Assembly (NCBI GenBank): GCA_003586115.2
Contig: QVOM02000042.1
Location: forward strand, 41,209,483 to 41,273,482
Length of the DNA: 64,000 nucleotides
DNA from: Salvator merianae
Taxonomy: Eukaryota > Chordata > Lepidosauria > Squamata > Teiidae
Reading direction: 5' to 3'
Made by a program: the position numbers and the translations under genes. Below the pieces are notes generated by a model. That model had not been told where the DNA came from. It worked only from the letters and a program-made list of their open reading frames with translations, and searched no databases. Positions 12,433-24,957 of the stretch are shown here, piece by piece. Each line of letters begins with the position of its first letter. The first letter of the stretch is position 1.

Positions 12433-13279
12433 AATGGTCTCGAACGTTATTACTAAATAACACAAATCGCTGTTCTAAATTTATGTCCTTCCCACCACAG
12501 TTTGCTGCAGCATTCCTTGTTTTCATTCATTTCTAAATAGCCAGAGTCAGTCCCTATCCAGAATGCAGTAAATTGCACAGTCCTCTTCACGCTGATTATT
12601 ACCTTATTGACAAAACATCTTACAAGTTTTATCTATTCTAGTCTAACTTAGTATGAGAAATAAAATGACTAAAATCAATGCAGTTAAACTGATAAAAGCT
12701 AAGAGAACAGATGCAGAAGGAAGCATGCATTTGAAATATACAGGAGTCTTCAATCAAATGCATCTCCAGTTATACTAAGTGAGAAACAAACATCAGTATA
12801 TATGTCAAAAAAGCACACCATTTTCCAGATAATTGATGCGGGCACTTACAACATATGGTTTCCACAGAATACTAAATATTGCAATCAATAAACTTTTTAC
12901 ACTACTGTTAACAATCATTACAATTCTAAAATCAGAAATGACTCGTCATAATATCTGCAGTGTTTCCATTTTACTCACTGCATCATCAAAGTTGATGAAG
13001 TAATTTTCCACTACTGACTCCAGTACAATTTAATGAAAAATAATAAACACCTGGGTATTATTAGGAATCAGTTATGTTCACTAAGTAATGCGTTGAGGTA
13101 TTAAACATCTATCATGCAAGTTTGTGCGCTTTATCAATCGCCTTAACAGCCTCTCTGAGATCTTGTACTGAACTGGAGTCTCTTATCTGTAAACCAGCCT
13201 TAACGAAGCTTGGAAAATAGCAAATGCATCTACTTATCGTGATACATCAGTAAATATATATACAAAACATATTAAATCA
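12433..13279. other. Unassigned AT-rich intronic DNA
   Basis: No repeat or coding similarity recognised over about 850 bp. Confidence 0.5.
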
Positions 13280-13640
13280 ATGCAAGACCTACCCCTTAAA
13301 AAGTCTTTCTTAGACCCTGACATGTGTTCTAACTACCCCCCAGTTGACAATACCCCCTTTTGGGGCAGAATCTTAGAAAGGGTGGTGATGGTGCATCTGC
13401 AAATGCTCTTGGAAGAAACTGATTATCTAGATTCATTTCAGTTTGGGTTCGGACTGGTTTGAGGACAGACTTGACCTTGGTGGCCTTGATGGATGCTCTT
13501 TTACAGGAAAGAGACAGAGAGAGTGCACCTCTGTTGTTTCTCCTTGATCTCTCAGTGATCTTTGATACCATTGGCCAAAGTATTCTTTTTGATTGCCTTC
13601 AAGAGTTGGAAGTGGTTCTGCTCCTGTCTGCAAGGACAAT
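13280..13640 (+). mobile_element. L2-like LINE reverse-transcriptase fragment
   Basis: Two plus frames joined by a frameshift near 13455 encode a degraded RT start: a GRILERVV segment, LLEETDYLDSFQFGF, then LTLVALMDALLQERDRESAP and LLFLLDLSVIFDTI. This matches the L2 RT motifs (QSGFRPG.GTETAL and LLDLSAAFDTI). The homologous segment of the larger copy is at 54546-54749. Confidence 0.88.
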
Positions 13641-14136
13641 CCTATAAAGGCCAACACTGGGTCCAGTGCACTACTGAGAGCTGCACCATAGAAGTGATAT
13701 ATGCCTGTCTTCCACACTCATACAGAGTCCTGACTGTCATATTCTGCAAGCTGTAGTCTGAACTGTGTTCAGGGCCAGACCCATTTAGGATGCATTGCAA
13801 TAATGCTGATTCCTTGGCAACTTTAATCTGGCAGGAATAATGATTTTCCAGTTTCAGAAAACATGCTATATTAGGAATATCCTATATTTTAGCAAAAAAA
13901 AAAAAAAAATGTTATTAGATCCTTGTCTTGGACTCAAATTGATTCTGGAAAAAAAAGTCTGAGGACATATTATATATACTGCCAAATGATAATTCTCTAC
14001 ATAACTTTTCATTCGTTCCCCTTAATGGAGACACTGCATAAATCCTGAAATAAGCAAAATACAAGAACCAGATAAGAAGTCAATTTTAGTCTGTGACAGT
14101 ACAATATTGTCAGGAGTCCACCCACCATACCTCCAC
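13641..14136. other. Unassigned
   Basis: The sequence after the L2 fragment, possibly still L2 up to about 13700, then AT-rich DNA with a poly(A) run at 13893-13909. Confidence 0.45.
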
Positions 14137-14848
14137 ATTGCTTCCGCACTTACCGGGCTGGACCACTCCAGCTGGAACCATTTCTACTGGAACAGTTCCC
14201 AGCTGGAGTGGTCAATACTTGAACAGTCTGTTCTGAGGCAGCCCTCATACCGCTCCACCCTGCTCGCAGTGGCAGCCGACGACTTTAAGCCTTGGTGTTC
14301 GCGCCCTGTGTGAAGTGCACCATGGCCGTTCACGGGGGGGGGGCTCCATACTGTCTTAGTAGGTTGCCCCCCGGGGCCCCCGCGAACAGCCATGGCACAC
14401 TTCACGTAAGGCACAAACACCAAGGCTTAAAGCAGCCGGCCACCACAGCCTGCTCCTAAGCTCACATGAGCTTCAGAGCCTGCTATGATAGCCAGGACTG
14501 AAAGTTCCTGGCCTCAGAGCTCCAGGGGATCCGTTTAGTGATGCAGTTTGGTGCACTGCCAAAATGGGTCCCCTTGCTAAACTGGAACAAGGAGGTGTGT
14601 GTCCTTTCACACACCTCCCTGTTCTGTTCCAATGACCCTAGACTGCCGGTAGACCTTTTTTAAAAAAGCATCTTAGCCTAGGCATTCATTTTGGGCACCT
14701 AGAACAAACTACACTCCATCCAATGTGGACAGAGTGGTCTGGCAGGGGTTGTTGCCTCTTCTGTACCACACCAGAGTGCAGAAGGAGAGGCCCAGAAGTG
14801 GTTTAGACCTCATGCTATACCAGTATACCAGTAAGTGCAGAAAGACCC
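14137..14848. mobile_element. MITE-C copy carrying a nested hAT-D
   Basis: The left end is CATTGCTTCCGCACTTACC-like and the right end is GTAAGTGCAGAAAGACCC (14831-14848). The core has GAAAGTTCCTGGCCTCAGAG, a GATGCAGTTTGGTGCACTGC stem and AAATGGGTCCCC. Bases 14267-14448 are an insertion of another family. Without it the element is about 530 bp, the same size as the 38362 copy. Confidence 0.78.
14267..14448. mobile_element. hAT-D MITE (182 bp) inserted in MITE-C
   Basis: Inverted ends begin CAGTGGCAGCCGACGACTTT and, from the right, CTGTGGTGGCCGGCTGCTTT. Flanks are CCTGCTCG (14259-14266) and CCTGCTCC (14449-14456), an 8-bp duplication matching at 7 positions. Internal GGTGTTCGCG and GCCATGG blocks are shared with the 38109 and 43414 copies. 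A run of nine G is at the centre. Confidence 0.88.
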
Positions 14849-17000
14849 AGTATTTTCCAATTTTTTTAAAAAAATAATAATTTTACAAAATCACATTTTT
14901 TGTGTGTACACAAGTTTGACCTCAAGTATGCATTTTGTTGTGGCTTTCAGGAGAAGAACAGTAGCAAATAATTGAGGGCAGGTAACTGCATTTTGAAACA
15001 GACCAAATAATATCTGTAAGAATCTCTATTAAACATTAATTTTTCCCCTACATCAGTGGTAGTGTGACTTCATTTTTAATTTGCTGAGTTTAAATGGAAA
15101 CCTCCAGGCAGAGGACTCCCATATTCCAATATTATATGGTAAGGAAAAACCACAACTACACAAGTGGCATGTTTGCCATATCCTATGTGGGCTTAGCTGA
15201 GACAAGAATGGAAAAATGCATAATTAGAAAATAAAGCACATAATAAAAATAGGAGGAACTCTTCCAGCATCTATGAAAACATTGCCAAAACCCACAAATG
15301 AGAAACTGGACTAGTTATGACACCCACTTTCTGCTCACAGATGAAGAAAACCACAGAACTCCCAACAAGGACATAATTTCAGCATGCACCCCTCCAACAC
15401 AATACATATACAGAATACGATTAAAACTTCTCCCAGTCTATCACTTCCATGCCACAGCCAACAAAAATCCCACTAATGTATACCTTCATGAATCCCTCCT
15501 GGGATGACATAGGGACAATCTACCTAAGATAGACCCCTATAGGTTCCTGCACAGTACCAGCCATGCACCACAAACAGGTGTCCATATTCAGACACACTAA
15601 AACAGGTGCCCCTGAGGTGCATCTTAGGCTCCACAGACAGACGGAAAAGCCCTCCCAAGTCTCTTTTTGTGCGTCATTCCTGCAGACACCAAAATTTAAC
15701 TCTTAGGGCAAAGGCAAGGGCAAGCTTGGGACAAATGCTATAGGAGCTCATAGCCAATCTGAGCCTGTTACTGCCACCGACCAATCAGATTCACTTAAAA
15801 TCGGAACATAAGCAGCCAATAGGAAGCAAGCAAGGACGGCAACAGCAAGTAAGGGAAAGGAAGTCACATTTCTTTAAAACTGTGTGACGTGGGAGGATTT
15901 CCCTCATCCATGGATGGGACAGTTCTAGATAATGAACACCCCCAAAACTCTATGTGTGATCACAGCCCAAGACCAACCCAGAAAGAGAGAGAGAAGTGAC
16001 AAGCAGCTAGGAAAAGATATTAGTGAATGGAGATGAGATGCAGGACTAGTAAACTGAACAAATAGTAACAGAATGGAACCTCCCTGGAAAACTAAATTGT
16101 TATGCAATCTCTACTAAACAGGTCCTTCCCCTCTCAGTTTCTACAATAGGCTAGCACTATCTATACCACAAACCATACCAGTGTTCCTGTCCTATCAACA
16201 CAGCCTTATCATAGATGCCAGTAGGGTAACACTCAAAGAATAACTGTAGCTAGGTGGAACAATTTATTTTGGTGCACAGAATTTAAATCTAGCATACAAA
16301 CACAGACTTGTGAAAGTGTGAAATACCCTATCTCTAAGGCATACTTGAGCAAATCAATTAGAATAAGCTGGAGTCCTGTGCCTGCTAACCAACACAACCC
16401 TCCCATGTTAACCCATACATCCACCATCCCTCATCTCACTAAATTTTCTTCCAAGACAAATACCATGATAGCCATGATAAGGCAACAGTTCTTTTTCCAC
16501 AGCCTTAGGTCTGTGAAATTCTGCAGTGTATCAGTGTCTGCTCATTAAGTGCATGAAACCACTGGAAAATGTTATTCCAGGGAGTTTATATCATCAGTTC
16601 GGTCTTATATCTCATTTTGATCAGTTTTTAGAAAGGCAGCAGGGAGTCTTTATTGATGCTTTCTGAATAAAGGAGTGGTGTGAGGGACCAGACTAAATCC
16701 AGATGAAAGGGGAATCTACAGGATAGATGAGCAATGCCACTTCACGGCTGAAGTACTTGTAAGCAGGTGCTCCATCCTGTACGATGTCAGGTACTCTGTC
16801 CTCATGGCCAGTGCCACTCACAGGTACACACACAGCTCACAGCTACACACACTTTTGTTCCCCCGCCCTGATGTTTCTGGCTGGGACTATTTACACGAGC
16901 ACAGGAAACAGCCACAAAAGTCTGCCATTTTCTGTGTTTCCATAAGCAAGCCATGTTACTCACACTGAAGAAAGTGGACAGGTAAGTCTGCACACTGCAG
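14849..17000. other. Unassigned intronic DNA
   Basis: No recognisable element. At 15778-15835 there are two CCAAT boxes in a moderately GC segment (GACCAATCAG and CAGCCAATAGG). They could be remnants of an LTR or a cryptic promoter, but no TATA, start or LTR ends were found. Confidence 0.45.
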
Positions 17001-19014
17001 TCATGGCTGCAGCAGAATGGAAGAGCAGAGAGTGCTTTCTCCCACTCTATCATTAAAACACCCTTAAGAGGGTTTATGGCAGGCTGTTTGCTTCGAGCAC
17101 TCACACCACACCTTAGTGTGCCATGTAGATCCTACCAAGAAGAAATTTAAGGAGTAGATAATCAGGAGGCGTTTGTGCTGGACTGAGATTTCACTCCTAA
17201 CAAAGATCATAATCCTGGACCAAGGATCACTCCTGGCTAGGAATAACCTTAGAAAACAATGATAGTTACATTATATCCTGCCATGCTACCCAAGTTACAC
17301 TTATCTTTTTCACTTCTGTGGATAGATGTGCTCTGCCTGAGGCTACTGTTGAAGATGACATGCAAAAAACAATGGGTATTAAGTGGCAGCTTTTCAACCA
17401 GAGTGAATGGACATTATTTCAAATTTCAAAGGCTGGGAAATTTTTGCGGCCAGAAGGGAAAAAATAAATTGCGCAAGAACCTTCACATTTTGTAGAGGGT
17501 CTAAAGTGGTACTAGTTGTCATATGATCAGTGACTCATCCATGGCTTACACAAAGGAAAGAGCAATTGGCACTGCACCCTCGATTGTGCTGACCAAAGCA
17601 TGGCTGGATCCAACCACAGGCAAGGCACCAATCACTTCCTCACCACTTGCCCATCCTACCCCAATGCTGAAGCCAACACTAGGCTAGCTATCTTGAGGTC
17701 TTGTGGAAACCATGATAACCTATTTATGCCTCCTGGAGAACTTATGAGGAATTTGAGACTGAGCTTTTACTTGGCATCTTTCAAGGCATCTTCACTGGAA
17801 CTTGAGTGCAAGAGTTCTGAAGTCTGAAAGAGGCCAACACACGTATGCTGCACCTTTTGATACAATGCAAAAGAGACGCATGGATATCATTGACTAGAGA
17901 AACTCATTCTGTTTCAGATTTTCAGATAGCAAGTAAAGGAAAAACTGTTGTCTTCTCTGAGAATTCTGAGATCCGCTGGGATGATGATGCCCCTCCATGT
18001 TTCACGTAATATGCAAAGGACCTCTGAAAGTACTTCCCTCTGCTTAGGTGTGCTGAGAAAAGACAGACAGGTGACCACCGTGGAAGGGCTTTCAAGCTAA
18101 AAGGATGCATCATTGAACTTTTCATAGGTTATCGGGGCACCCTAAGAGTTTGTAGTGCAAAGACTCATTTCTCCAAATCCTATTGAAGAGCACAGAAGCA
18201 GTCCAATGCATTTATATCATTAGAAGAAAAGTGGCTTGTCTAAACAGGATCAGTACAGTGCTCACCGCTTTAAACTGTTCATAGAAACACACAACTTAAG
18301 GAGGGTGTTAGTGCTTAGAAAAGCGCATGTCTAAAAATGGACTTACTGTTTTTCCTTTTTAAACCCCAGTCTTGGAGATAATCTGACTTTAGAGGAAACA
18401 TATGTCCTGAATGCTGATTATCAACTCTTCTGGCTGATTACTGCAAGATCACAGAGAGCATTAAGGTTGTAGTCTTTGCCTGTCATCAGAAAAGTTTTAG
18501 CATAAAGGCACCAGTGTATTTCTGGCACAAGGCTGTATTTACAGGAAATGGGGGAAGCCACAGGGCTTACGATGACACATCATTATACGTATTTTTAATG
18601 GCTGCATTAAATTCTTTGCATGTTTCACAAATTTACAGTATGACACTGGTGCAACATTTCTGTGAACTTCAGAAAGTTCATTTTAAATGGCAAGACTAAA
18701 ATGAAACCCTCCAAGAGGTTGTAGCTTTAGGTATAAAGATATAAAAACTGTTCTTCCATGCTAGCATGTGAAGCCTTGTTTGACAGCGTAGTGTGGCCAA
18801 TATTTATAATGTTCCAGTGGTTATTAAAAGCCAGAGAAGATGCCTCACGAGCGATGCATTTAAAATTTATCTTCATATCACATTTATAGGGATGCTGAAT
18901 GTTGAGGCAAATCATTTGCTTCCCTACCCCTCCCAGCAAAGTAGTTATCTTGTAAGTTTGGAGAAGTTATTTTATTCTTGTTTGACGAAGAAGATAAAAA
19001 GCAAAGGACTCCAT
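17001..19014. other. Unassigned AT-rich intronic DNA
   Basis: About 2 kb with no transposon ends, LINE frames or tandem repeats that I could recognise. It is a candidate for lineage-old intronic sequence. Confidence 0.5.
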
Positions 19015-19194
19015 GGCCCTTTCTGCACTTGGACTTATTCCAGATTATATCTCAGAATAGGGACCGGCCATCTGTATGCTAGTGCAGGTTATGGTAGGCC
19101 CTGGGCAAGACCTTTCATGGTTTACACTAGCATGTGGATAGCAGGTCCCTATTCTGGGATATAATCCACAATAAGGCCAAGTGCAGAAAGGGCC
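19015..19194. mobile_element. MITE-B (180 bp, palindromic)
   Basis: The ends are GGCCCTTTCTGCACTTGG and CCAAGTGCAGAAAGGGCC. Flanking CAT (19012-19014 and 19195-19197) is a 3-bp duplication. Left and right halves are inverted copies (TTATTCCAGATTATATCTCA against TATAATCCACAATAAGG). It has the same length as the 40876 copy. Confidence 0.93.
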
Positions 19195-19299
19195 CATGTT
19201 AGTGTCTCCAGTCAGAGCAGTATAGACTTCCATCTGAAACACTTTGGAGATGCCTGATCCATCAATTATTCTAGCACAATACTAAGCTAGAAAGACTGA

Positions 19300-19665
19300 A
19301 GCTGTTTCCACACTTGTGCATAGTGGAGCATTCCAGCTGGAACCACTCCAGCTGGAGTGGTTTCCAGCTGGCGCAGTTCCTGACCTGGAACAAAAGCATC
19401 CACCCTTAGATGACCAAGCCACCCTGTGCCGCTCTGAAGCTTGTGCGAGTTTCAGAGCCCTGTTTCAGCAGCACAATTTGGTGTGCCACCAAAATGGGTC
19501 CCCCCGCTACACCAGCCCACAGAAGTGTGCACCCTTCCACACATATCCCTGGGCTACTCTAGCAGCACCTGGACCACTTGTAGGTTTGTTAAAACTGGTC
19601 TACCAGTATTCCGATCCAAATGGCCACAAGGCTATGCTGCATCCAGTGTGGACCCAACATAACTT
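19300..19665. mobile_element. MITE-C copy, truncated
   Basis: The left end is CTGTTTCCACACTTGTGC, followed by the GGAACCACTCCAGCTGGAGT palindromic block also seen at 14160-14210. An AATTTGGTGTGCCACC / AAAATGGGTCCCCC block follows. The right TIR is missing. Confidence 0.7.
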
Positions 19666-19817
19666 AACTATGTATTATTGTAATATATAATAATGCATTA
19701 TTTCAATTATATATTCTAATATATAATTGGAATGCAACTTTTCCTTTGTAGTATTCTAGAAAATTAAGGATTTAGTGTTCCTTATTCTGTGTTAATATGA
19801 AACTAGCAGTGGAAGAA

Positions 19818-20087
19818 GGGCGTGTTTGCTAAATTGCTGTCCACAGCTGTACCAGGAGCAACTGAACTGGTCAGCAGCATTTGCACCTGCATCCACAGTT
19901 GCCATGGCAGCAGTTGTACGTTTCCATGGCTGCTGTCATGGCAGGTGGGCCAGCATCAGCACTGCGAGTGCTAGAAGCACGGGCTGTTCTGGTCCTCACA
20001 GTGCAGATGGCAACCACTCCAGGGGGTCTGTTCCAGCTTAAAATGATAGAAGTCTACCATTCTAAGTTTGAAAGTGCAAACAGGCCC
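19818..20087. mobile_element. MITE-A copy, internally deleted (270 bp)
   Basis: Ends GGGCGTGTTTGC and GTGCAAACAGGCCC (20074-20087). The interior keeps the CTGTCCACAGCTGTACCAGG block and the GCCATGGCAGCAG / GCTGTCATGGC arms found at 57500-57700. Flanking triplets GAA and CAG do not match. Confidence 0.7.
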
Positions 20088-21469
20088 CAGATGCTATGGC
20101 CTTACCTAGTGATAACATTTTTTGTGACTCTTCACTTGCATTTACAAATTGTCTTGAGCGCTTCTCCAGTACTACGTCTCTTCTCCCAATTACCTTTCGT
20201 TATCCTGCTGGGACTACAATTCCAGTCAATAAGACTGTGTTGTGAGCATGATGGTAAAGTTTTATTCAGACAATCAGATCTGACTATGTGACAAATTCAC
20301 AGAGGCAAAACAGGCTGAGAAACACTGCTTTTATTCTGAATGGGAGCCAAAGAAGAAACGCACTTCTTTGCAAATACTATATAAAAGATATAGGGGAGAT
20401 AGTTTTCAGTAGGAGCACATTTGTAATGTGTTACATACATGAAATATATGACTATTATTATACAATAAATTACCATATTTTACCTGTATTTTACTGGTTA
20501 ATGGATTAATAACTTTTGACCTGTCAAAACTATCAACTTTCACTTTGATCTGTTGTTTTCTATACCTGGGGCCTTTTTAACTTTAATCTCATCATATTAA
20601 AATCTGCATCTTAAAACTTCTGTTGATTTTACAAAGTTATTACATGTCTTTGAATATTCTCAAAGATACGATTCTATATCCTACTACTGAGTATTATAAA
20701 ACTATCTTGCCAGTAAAGTCTGCAGCAACTTCCAAGTAAATATGCATAGGGTTATGCTAGAAATGAGAAGTCTAACAAGCATTATGTGGTTTGGTCCAGA
20801 AAGCAAAACAAGCCACTCTTTGACTATTGGAACCATACCTTAAGGCTTATTCACACTTACCTTGTATTGTGCAGAGATTACACAAATATCTCACCATGTT
20901 CCCCTTGCATCTGAACACATCTGTACAGTTCAAGGCCTTCATTTGTGCAAATGTTCCTTTGCTGCAGAGATTTTCCACTAAAGTCCCACACTACAGAGCC
21001 TGAATTATGGAGAACTTCATGGGATGTTTGTACAATCTCTGAGCAACAGAAGATCTGGATGAACAAGACCTTAGGCCTGACTTCTTCCCACCATCCCTAC
21101 TTCTTGATAATAATAACTGGCTATGGCATCTGAGGCTGTAATCATACACCCTTAATTCAAACCACCTTTCCAGCAACATCCATAGAACTGCAAGTCATTT
21201 GCCTCCAGACTAGAATTAAACACCATATTCAAACTGTAATTTTCAGATTTCTTTTTTATGGTAGTTTAGTCAATAGCTTGCTAAGATTCCTAAACTGGTT
21301 GAAGCATTTTCCATAAAAGAAAAAGATTCAAAACTGTATTGCAAAGCAGAAAGTAAATGCTGGAACTAAAATATGCAACAGGAAAGAGGTGCATGCAACC
21401 ATCATCCTGAAACCCTTAACCATTCCCAAGCCATGGTTTGTTTGAATCCCTTAAATAAGTCTGAATCCC
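20088..21469. other. Unassigned; possible decayed MITE-A remnant at 20836
   Basis: Mostly unique AT-rich DNA. AAGGCTTATTCACACTTACC near 20842-20861 looks like a decayed MITE-A left end, but no right end or interior match was found. Confidence 0.4.
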
Positions 21470-21947
21470 CTTGTATCCTCTCCAGGGCCTCTTTTGTCCA
21501 CATGCTTGTGTAGACTAAAGAGACCCCACCTACCGCTAGTATGCTTTGTCTGCACCAGACAGCATAATCCATATCAAAAGGCTCCTCATCTGGATCACTG
21601 GGAGTGCTTGACATTGAGAACTACCCGCATACTAACATAGATAAGTCCAGATCACGGAGGCATGCAGAAGGCATGCCTTCATTTTCTGAACAGCCAGGGG
21701 TTCCATTTTGGTGGTGCATTCCTAAGTGGATTGGAACATGCCATCTGCACTGCCCCGAAACCTGCACAAGCTTCACAGTCAGCCTCCAGCAGCTTTGACA
21801 GCTAGGAACAAAAGCTCCTAGCCTCAGAACTCACCATGCAGACAGCACCGTTCCAGTCCAAACCCTTCCTTGATCTGGACACCAGAGGGCATTGCTTGAT
21901 CTGAACCCACTTATCAGGATCATGGCAAGGAAAGCGTAGAAAGTCCC
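21470..21947. mobile_element. MITE-C copy, decayed
   Basis: Aligns by eye with 51760-52168: TGAGAACTAC, GAAGGCATGCC, CCATTTTGGTGG and AGGAACAAAAGCTCCTAGCC occur in order. The right end is GCGTAGAAAGTCCC (21934-21947), a decayed GTGCAGAAAGGCCC. Confidence 0.65.
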
Positions 21948-21974
21948 TATGATTTAGCAATTCCTGAATGAAGC

Positions 21975-22130
21975 TTGGGTTTATTTAGTTATTTATTTGA
22001 AATATTTATATCCTGCCACTCATTTCAGAATCCCAGGCCATTTAGAAATGATAATAGAACACCACCATAAAAATACGCAAACAACTTAAAATCTCTATTA
22101 AAAACAAAGATGACTGTTCACCATGTTTTG
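21975..22130 (-). mobile_element. L2-like LINE 3' tail, antisense
   Basis: On the minus strand it ends in GGCAGGATATAAATATTTCA followed by AAATAAATAAC. This is the reptilian L2-type tail, inverted relative to 12340 and 56511. Confidence 0.55.
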
Positions 22131-22353
22131 CCACCAGTAGCTATCATATATTTAAGTACATAAGTATGTTTTCAGCAGGGTTGGCAACTGTCATATTTAG
22201 AAGCGAAAGGATTTCACAGCGCAGAAGGCCTTCCCCTGATTAATGCCAAATGTATGGGGGGGGGGAATCACCATAAATACCTGAGGGATCTGTGTTCCAA
22301 TGTTGTTTAGGGTTTTCTTGCTTACAGTCAGTGTACTGAAGCTTCTAGACTAA

Positions 22354-22784
22354 GGGCTTGTTCGCACTTTGCACCATAGAGCAGGATGATTATCCTATTC
22401 CATGGTTGCAGTGCAACAGAGGTTGCAGTGCAGAGATCGTCTGCACTACGAGGCCGTAGAACAGACTGGCAGCAGGATACCAGTGTTCGCAGTGTGAATG
22501 TTGGCACCCTACTGGCATCCTGCACCATGAGAGCAGCTGGGAAGCTTCTGGCCACTGCCATGGCAACTGGCAATGCTGTGTGATGGCACAGGCACAGTGT
22601 TCTGCTGCGTTCATACCCTGAAGTGGGTGCAAATGCAGTGTACTGGGAGCAGTCTAGCTATGGAGCATGATTTTGTGCTCCACAGCAGGTAGTGATCTGG
22701 AGCAGTTGTAGTCTGCTCCCAATTGCCAGGGCCTATGCAAAGTGCAGACACGCAGACACACTAGTAGCAAGTGTGAAAAGGTAC
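22354..22784. mobile_element. MITE-A copy
   Basis: It begins GGGCTTGTTCGCACTTTGC after TAA (22351-22353). The right end is decayed (CAAGTGTGAAAAGGTAC). The interior has arms GCAGGATGATTATCC and ACCCTACTGGCATCCTGC, GCCACTGCCATGGCAACTGG, and the family hairpin at 22658-22684. Confidence 0.75.
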
Positions 22785-24255
22785 TCTGATCATGGTATAG
22801 TATCTGTTCCCTAGGTGTACTGTAGTAGCTAGGCTTTTGGTCTGGGACCTAAGGCTATACACTGGGCCAGTAGGCCCACTGGAATGCCACATCCACATTG
22901 CAGACTAGTCTCCCCACTGAGTCCGCTGGACCAGGCTACAGCGCAAAAACTGCACTGCAGTGAACGCCAACCGCTGGACTGCTTGTAAGCAGTCCACATA
23001 GCATTCCAGGGTGGTATACTGGTCCAGTACACTGGGGCCAAGCAGCCCAGAACCATTTCACAGGGCACCCAGAAGTGGGTCTGGAAATGGCCCACATCTG
23101 GATGCCTGGCTAGAACAGGCCTAGCCAGCAACTTTGGAATCTTATTCCCTGCCTGCGAAGCCCGGCCAGGATAGGCGAACAGCCCTTGGCATGGGCTGGC
23201 AACAACCTGGCCAGTCTTGGGCCGGATCACTCAGTCTGGCCCAAGATCAGTCCAGCATGGCATAGGATAACGTGTACAGTACCTAAATGAACATTTGTGA
23301 CCCGAATTTGTAATAAAAACCCTACTTCTCACCCTCACAAAAAAAACTTTTTGAAAAATATATTTAACGTCCAACTATGACGCTTTTATCCACTATATGC
23401 CCATGTGCATTTTTATCTATTTTATATTAGTAGTATGTATTTTATGGTTGTAAGCTCAAATCCAGTGACACACGTGACAATGTAAGACATAGCTTTAAAT
23501 ACAGATAAAACTTTACAAAAACAATTTTGCTAAGCCACTGAAAACAAGCTAAATGTTAGTCTGATTCTAAAGTTAAAAGCTGGCCAAACAGCCTTGAGAC
23601 GTAATTCTTTAAGCTTTAAGGTATATCAAGGTAAGCAAGGCCATTTGGTGACTAACAAAATGGAATGCATACACCAGTAAGATAATTAATGCATTCTGCT
23701 TCTGAACCCATACATTTGTCATTAAATTGATCTGACATTTTTCCTTTTATTCCTTCAAAAAAGGAGCAGGATAAAATTCAATGTTTTTAATACCTTCTAC
23801 TAACAGTGGGCAGAGGGGGGGACCAGAGGGGGGGCACAGCAGCAGAGTTGAACCGTGATTCACTATTTAGCCTCACCATTGAGTTCTGTAGATGCCAGTA
23901 ACTCCTGCCTTTCACTTGTTTCTGTCAACAGAGCAAAAACTCCTTCCTTAATGATTCCCCCAAATCACCATATTTTGTTTGTGTTCTCCAGGTGTGTATT
24001 GTGCCAGGAAAAAAAAGGAAAGCTTACTGTGATCTGCCCTCACGTTGTACCAAGGCACTGTCTCCCTGAGTCAGTAGTTCAGCTAGCTTAGCTATCTAAA
24101 CCACATCAACCACTAATCTCAGGAAATAGCAATGTGAGGGGAGATCATATCAACTCTTCCCTGTTGCTCTTCAACACAGCAGAGCACACAACCAGAGAGC
24201 AATGTACTGGTTTGGATCAGGGACTCCCAGTTTACCACACATGCCTTGTAAGATT
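22785..24255. other. Unassigned; palindrome-rich at 22835-23265
   Basis: The first 430 bp are GC-richer and full of inverted short words (GGCCCA/TGGGCC, CTGGACC/GGTCCAG), suggesting another nonautonomous DNA element whose ends I cannot place. The rest is AT-rich and featureless, with G runs at 23814-23837. Confidence 0.4.
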
Positions 24256-24365
24256 TCATTTATTTATTTATTTTCAGTATTTATGGATGACTTTATATCT
24301 CAAAGCTATTCACATACACTTTAAAAACAAGGATAAAACAATTAAAAGCATGTATAAGGCACCAC
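24256..24365 (-). mobile_element. L2-like LINE 3' tail, antisense
   Basis: ATTTATTTATTTATTTTCAG followed by a TATTTATGGATGACTTTATA segment is the inverse of the LINE tail. Short and diverged. Confidence 0.45.
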
Positions 24366-24879
24366 CACAAAGAAGACCTTGCTGTGGGTAGCCACAAAAT
24401 GATTGTGGTATCTGCCGCATGAAAGACGCAGATCTGGCCTAGTATATTATATGGTAGGGAGACTGCTGTGTCATAGTAATATGAAGTTTATAGTAATATC
24501 AAATTCTGTCTGATATAAGGTTGTTGCTCGGCTGCTTAGGCAAATTTGACCCTCCATGAATCCATAAACGATAGCTACCACGCCAAGCCTGTTGCTCTTC
24601 CTAATTCCTGTAAGTTCAAATTCACAACTTCCTTAACAGCAATTATCTAATTTAACTTCTATCACCCTCTTTTTCTTTTACCTTCAAGCTTTCCTAGGAT
24701 CAGGTTACTCACCTGTAATTAAAATGGTCCAGTTTTGATGATAAAAGTATGCAATGCAAAGACAATATTGCTTATGGATCTTTGCTGATTATATCTGCTG
24801 ATTATATCTTTTCATCCAGGTATTACCAAAGTGAATCTTTTCTCCTCTCCCACCTACTGCTTTTAATTATGAATTTTTA

Positions 24880-24957
24880 TATATATATGGATTGTTTCTA
24901 TGTATGCCATTGGGGGACTTTATATGGCAAGTGGTACACAAATATTTTAAATAAATA
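24880..24957 (+). mobile_element. L2-like LINE 3' tail
   Basis: Ends TTTAAATAAATAA after GGCAAGTGGTACACAAAT, the same tail arrangement as 56455-56511. Confidence 0.5.

Noticed and set aside
15778..15835. Cryptic promoter with two CCAAT boxes
   Set aside because: CCAAT pentamers occur often by chance, and no TATA, start, LTR end or downstream gene accompanies them.
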